From positions 25,849 to 89,848 of the forward strand of contig CALGTD010000118.1 of assembly GCA_937901895.1 (NCBI GenBank): 64,000 nucleotides of DNA. The letters are read 5' to 3'. Made by a program: the position numbers and the translations under genes. Numbering within the stretch: the first letter of the stretch is position 1; every line of letters starts with the position of its first letter. This DNA is from an uncultured Spartobacteria bacterium. Its GTDB lineage: Bacteria > Verrucomicrobiota > Verrucomicrobiia > Chthoniobacterales > JAATET01. A model generated the notes under the pieces. It ran no database searches and was not told the DNA's origin. It saw only the letters and a program-made list of their open reading frames with translations. Of this stretch, positions 58,896-64,000 are shown piece after piece.

Positions 58896-59876
58896 TCAAG
58901 GAATCGAGGGAATCGGCAAACGAACCGTGCCGCCTCCGGCGATGCCATCGTAGACCACGAGCATTTCGCGCGGAGCGCCATCCTTCGTGGGGAGCACGAG
59001 CAGGCCCTCCTCCTTTCCCTTGCCATTGGGCGGAAGCGTCATCAGCCGGACCGGAGGTTTCTCTCCACCATTCCAGTAGAAAAGTTCGGAAGGGCGGTTC
59101 TTGTCGAAATCGAGAGCTTCCGGATGCCGCTTGCTCGGCTCGGATCCCGCATTGCCCGCGATGAAAAGGAAGCCATCTCCATACGATTCGATCGCGCGAA
59201 TGCCGAGCCCGCGACCGACCGGGAGGCGGTATAACCGGCCCTCGGCGGTGTCTGGATCGGCGAAGAGCGCGTCGGCGTTCACGCGGAGGACGAATGCATT
59301 CCCTTCGAGGTTCGGTGCGCGAAATCCGAAATAGAGATCCCCATCGCGTGCCGCGAGGCCTTCGATGTTGATCCCGCGCGCCTGCAGCGGCTTCTTATGG
59401 AACGGTGCGAGCACCTCCGATTTCTCCAGCAGCGGCGTGAGGGTGGTTTGCTGGACGCTGGTCGGCGCGGAGTGGGTGTCCGTGAGTTGGAAGCGGTAAA
59501 CCCGCGCCCGCGGTTCCTGATACTCGCCCTTTTTCTTCGCGACGCCGTGCGAGCCGGTCACGTAGAACCAACCGTCCATCGCAGCGGCGCCCTCGAAGTC
59601 CGCTTCGGGATCCTCGGGATCCAGGGGAATGTTCCCGCTGATCCTGCCCGCGCGGGCACCGTCTGAAAGGCGGACCGTCTGAATGGTCGCGCCCTCGTCG
59701 GCGGCGAGAATGCCGACGCCGTTGGGCCCGACGACGATCGCGCTGAGGTCCTTGTCCTCAATGGGCTGTCCCTGGATCTCGAAGGGCTGGGGTGCCGGTG
59801 GCTTGCAGCCGGTGACGAGGCAGCCAATCCCGGCGAGGAAAAGGCAACCGGCGTGCCGGAAAGAGGGCATTCGCAT
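58896..59876 (-). CDS. DUF3616-type lipoprotein
   Basis: 326 residues. The lipobox LVTGC gives a mature start at C24. The rest is a beta-rich domain with repeated strands (LSAIVVGPNGVGILAADEGA, AAMDGWFYVTGSHGVAKKKG, INIEGLAARDGDLYFGFRAP). It ends near the VVYDGIAGGGTVRLP segment and matches proteins annotated DUF3616, of unknown function. It would sit on the periplasmic side of a membrane. It is encoded between the PepSY-like pair and the two-component system, all on the minus strand with gaps of 9 and 19 bp. Confidence 0.75.
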   Translation of the reverse strand: MRMPSFRHAGCLFLAGIGCLVTGCKPPAPQPFEIQGQPIEDKDLSAIVVGPNGVGILAADEGATIQTVRLSDGARAGRISGNIPLDPEDPEADFEGAAAMDGWFYVTGSHGVAKKKGEYQEPRARVYRFQLTDTHSAPTSVQQTTLTPLLEKSEVLAPFHKKPLQARGINIEGLAARDGDLYFGFRAPNLEGNAFVLRVNADALFADPDTAEGRLYRLPVGRGLGIRAIESYGDGFLFIAGNAGSEPSKRHPEALDFDKNRPSELFYWNGGEKPPVRLMTLPPNGKGKEEGLLVLPTKDGAPREMLVVYDGIAGGGTVRLPIPSIP

Positions 59877-59885
59877 GGTTCGATC

Positions 59886-60353
59886 TTATCGCGGATCGCG
59901 GGGAAATTTCCGCAGGACCGCACCCTTTCGGGAGAGGAGAAACCACTCGTCGGCGCCGGTGCGGTGATCGATTTCCAAATGGTAGACCACTCGCCGACGC
60001 GATGTCTCCCGCTCGAGTTCATCGACGCGTCCGGTGTCGCCCTGGAGGCGTCGGACGGTTTTTCTCACCGGTCTCGGCAGTTGATTCCGCGAGATGTCCT
60101 CGATCTTTCGGAGGAGCCTGCCGTTGGGCGCGACTTCGAGAGTCGCCTCCTTCGATGGCCCGAAGTCGACCTCCGCCACGTATCGGCCGGTGGCCGGGAC
60201 GAGATCGATCTCGTCGATCCGGCCGCCTTTCGATTCCGCCCGCATGGTTTGCTGGACGGCGGGTGGGCAATCCTCGAATCGCACCTCCCGCGCGAAGGAC
60301 GATGTGATCAACGCCGCTCCAAGCACGGCAGGCACGAGTCGGGATGGGTGCAT
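59886..60353 (-). CDS. Secreted PepSY-like protein (second copy)
   Basis: 155 residues from the ATG at 60353. A signal peptide (LVPAVLGAALITSSFA) precedes VRFEDCPPAVQQTMRAESKG and VAEVDFGPSKEATLEVAPNG, then a second unit with VVYHLEIDHRTGADEWFLLS. The CPPAVQQT block and the two-unit layout match the neighbouring gene at 60358-60822, so the pair arose by tandem duplication. PepSY-like proteins lie in the cell envelope and are thought to modulate enzymes or sensor kinases. It lies 4 bp after its paralogue. Confidence 0.8.
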   Translation of the reverse strand: MHPSRLVPAVLGAALITSSFAREVRFEDCPPAVQQTMRAESKGGRIDEIDLVPATGRYVAEVDFGPSKEATLEVAPNGRLLRKIEDISRNQLPRPVRKTVRRLQGDTGRVDELERETSRRRVVYHLEIDHRTGADEWFLLSRKGAVLRKFPRDPR

Positions 60354-60357
60354 GACC

Positions 60358-60822
60358 TTAGTCCTTGGCCTCTTCCTTCTGGCTGAGGACGGCGCCGCTC
60401 TCGTCGAAGATGACGCGAAGGTCCGGCACCCCCTTGCGGTCGATCTCGACCCGGTAGGTGGTGACCCCGTCGGTGACGATCTTCTCGATGTCATCCAGTT
60501 TGGCGCCGTTCGCGATTTTCTCCGCGGCTGCGGCAATGGCGGGCGGCAGGCTGCCAGGCGGCAGGTCCTCGACGGTCTTGAGGAGCTTGCCCTCGCCGTT
60601 GATGTGAACCTTTACGTCCTCGCCGTTGGGAAGGTCGACATCCGCGACGTAAAGGGTGCGGTCCTCGACTTTGATGACTTTGACGTCGTCGAGTTTGCCG
60701 TCGCGAAGGTTTGCCTGGATGGTTTGCTGGACCGCGGGCGGGCACTCCTCCAGCCGGATGTCCTCGGCAAGGGCAAACGATGCGGCGGCGAACAGGGTGG
60801 TGACAAGGATGGGCAGTTTCAT
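60358..60822 (-). CDS. Secreted PepSY-like protein (first copy)
   Basis: 154 residues. A signal peptide (LPILVTTLFAAASFALAED) leads into IRLEECPPAVQQTIQANLRD and YVADVDLPNGEDVKVHINGE, then IEKIVTDGVTTYRVEIDRKG and LRVIFDESGAVLSQKEE. These are two PepSY-like units in one chain. It heads the minus-strand operon of PepSY-like pair, DUF3616 lipoprotein, response regulator and kinase. The 149-bp gap to icd on the other strand should contain its promoter; no clear -35/-10 is visible to me. Confidence 0.82.
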   Translation of the reverse strand: MKLPILVTTLFAAASFALAEDIRLEECPPAVQQTIQANLRDGKLDDVKVIKVEDRTLYVADVDLPNGEDVKVHINGEGKLLKTVEDLPPGSLPPAIAAAAEKIANGAKLDDIEKIVTDGVTTYRVEIDRKGVPDLRVIFDESGAVLSQKEEAKD

Positions 60823-60971
60823 GGCTTTGATTCGTTGGACTCCATCCTTGCATTCGAAGATGACGGCCAGATTAGGACGGGGAAATTTTTCCCCGAAACG
60901 GTGAAAATCACGCCCGGGGCGGCTTTTCGGTGGACTTGGCGCGGGGGCGGGCGGTAGCCAAAAGGATCGCC

Positions 60972-63197
<2,226 letters not shown>

Positions 63198-63227
63198 TTT
63201 CACAGAGCGGGCGGGCGCTGCGCCTCC

Positions 63228-64000
63228 TTACGGAATCGGAAGGAACACGTCCTCCTCCGGATCGGGCAGTTCCTGCGCCCGACGGCTGCTGGCCGACGTG
63301 CCGGGGACGCGCGTGAGGTAGAAATCCCTGCGCGTGAGCGCGGCGAGGCTGCAGGTCGGCCGGCGGGTGGGGTCTGCGATGAACTGAAGGATGGCCTGCA
63401 TGGCGGGGCCGGAAGTGAATCCCGTGCCGTGGCCGCTGCGTGGAAACGTGAGCAGGTAGCTGCGGGAGAGGCGGGAGGCCACGGTGGCACCGCCGTGGAA
63501 GGGAGTCTGCGCCTCCATCTGCCCGTCGAGCACGAGCGTCCGGATGTTGCTGACGAGCGGGTCCCGGGTGGCACGGGGATGGTAGGGCACGCCCCAGATA
63601 TCGACGCCGCGAATGAGGCCCATGATCGCGAGGGAGTTCGACTCACGGAAAACCCTGGGTCCGAGCGTGGCGTCCGCCTCGCGGGTCTGCGCCACCCAGC
63701 CGGGCGAGGCGTATTGCGTGCCGACGATGGAGTTATACATGCCGCTCGAGAAGGATCGCGGGATGGGTGGTCCGGTTGGGGTGAACTGCTTCCTGAGCCA
63801 CGGGCTCGATTTCTCCCGGGCGATCTGGGTGATGAGTAGCGGAATGAGGCGGATGCGCTGCGGGGTCTGGAGATAGCCGAGGACGAGCCCCTGGACGGTG
63901 CCGCTGGTGATCACGATCCCGTCGATGCGGATCGGTCGCCTCTCGAGGCGGCGAAGCAGGGTGAAGTAGGTGCGGGCGAGGCGCGGGAATGCACGCCTCG
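63228..64000 (-). CDS. Alpha/beta hydrolase with TAP-like C-terminal domain, 3' part
   Basis: The frame is open from 64000 to the stop at 63228, giving at least the last 257 residues; the start lies outside. The end resembles the TAP-like C-terminus of tripeptidyl-aminopeptidase-type hydrolases: NIRTLVLDGQMEAQTPFHGG (carrying the acid-residue strand, with Glu where Asp is usual) and YLLTFPRSGHGTGFTSGPAM (with the catalytic His). The nucleophile elbow would be upstream. It probably hydrolyses peptides or esters outside the cell. It runs convergent to icd with a 30-bp gap. Confidence 0.7.
   Translation of the reverse strand, partial: RRAFPRLARTYFTLLRRLERRPIRIDGIVITSGTVQGLVLGYLQTPQRIRLIPLLITQIAREKSSPWLRKQFTPTGPPIPRSFSSGMYNSIVGTQYASPGWVAQTREADATLGPRVFRESNSLAIMGLIRGVDIWGVPYHPRATRDPLVSNIRTLVLDGQMEAQTPFHGGATVASRLSRSYLLTFPRSGHGTGFTSGPAMQAILQFIADPTRRPTCSLAALTRRDFYLTRVPGTSASSRRAQELPDPEEDVFLPIP

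Overview
The window is a gene-dense, GC-rich bacterial chromosome segment made almost entirely of short operons. I see no rRNA, tRNA, insertion sequence, prophage or CRISPR array, and no gene-free stretch longer than about 300 bases. The content suggests a Verrucomicrobiota bacterium. The evidence is a GldA/GldF/GldG-DUF4340 exporter, a TIGR03790 protein, a DUF2851 protein, proteins with the planctomycete/verrucomicrobial pseudopilin-like C-terminus, an ECF sigma factor with a WR-motif anti-sigma-like partner, and a monomeric isocitrate dehydrogenase. This assignment is inference from gene content; no marker gene was compared.

Left part (1-13.4 kb): the 5' part of sucA and a Na+/H+ antiporter are followed by a minus-strand operon. 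It holds an ECF sigma factor, a small membrane protein that is probably its anti-sigma factor, and three paralogous membrane-anchored proteins. The most distal paralogue is frameshifted, apparently by loss of one unit of an 8-bp tandem repeat. Divergent from this operon are an ABC ATPase, a permease, a GldG-like protein and a DUF4340 protein.

Middle-left (13.4-24 kb): housekeeping and envelope genes. These are a HAD phosphatase, a CPA2 antiporter with TrkA-C domains, a TIGR01777 epimerase, a peptidoglycan amidase with a long Pro/Thr stalk, truA, ruvX, maf, rplI-dnaB and a Nudix hydrolase.

Sugar locus (24.1-30.5 kb, minus strand): fructose-type PTS EIIC, EIIB and a fused HPr-EI-EIIA protein, followed by a sugar:H+ symporter and a ROK sugar kinase. 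No 1-phosphofructokinase is present. A divergent AraC-HTH/O6-alkylguanine transferase fusion lies beside it.

Centre (31-46 kb): an MFS exporter, a primary-type sigma factor with its own terminator, a beta-CASP nuclease, a CHASE2-like protein overlapping recN, then a plus-strand run. That run is a PhnP-like hydrolase, TIGR03790 and DUF2851 (both joined by 4-bp overlaps), two PilT/PilU-type ATPases and a secreted transglutaminase-like protein.

Right part (46-64 kb): a HAD hydrolase, an AT-hook/winged-helix protein, a phosphopantetheinyl transferase, an A-type Fe-S carrier, UbiX, a four-PAS hybrid kinase, acpP, a class C beta-lactamase-like hydrolase, acs, a two-component system downstream of two PepSY-like proteins and a DUF3616 lipoprotein, icd, and the 3' part of an alpha/beta hydrolase.
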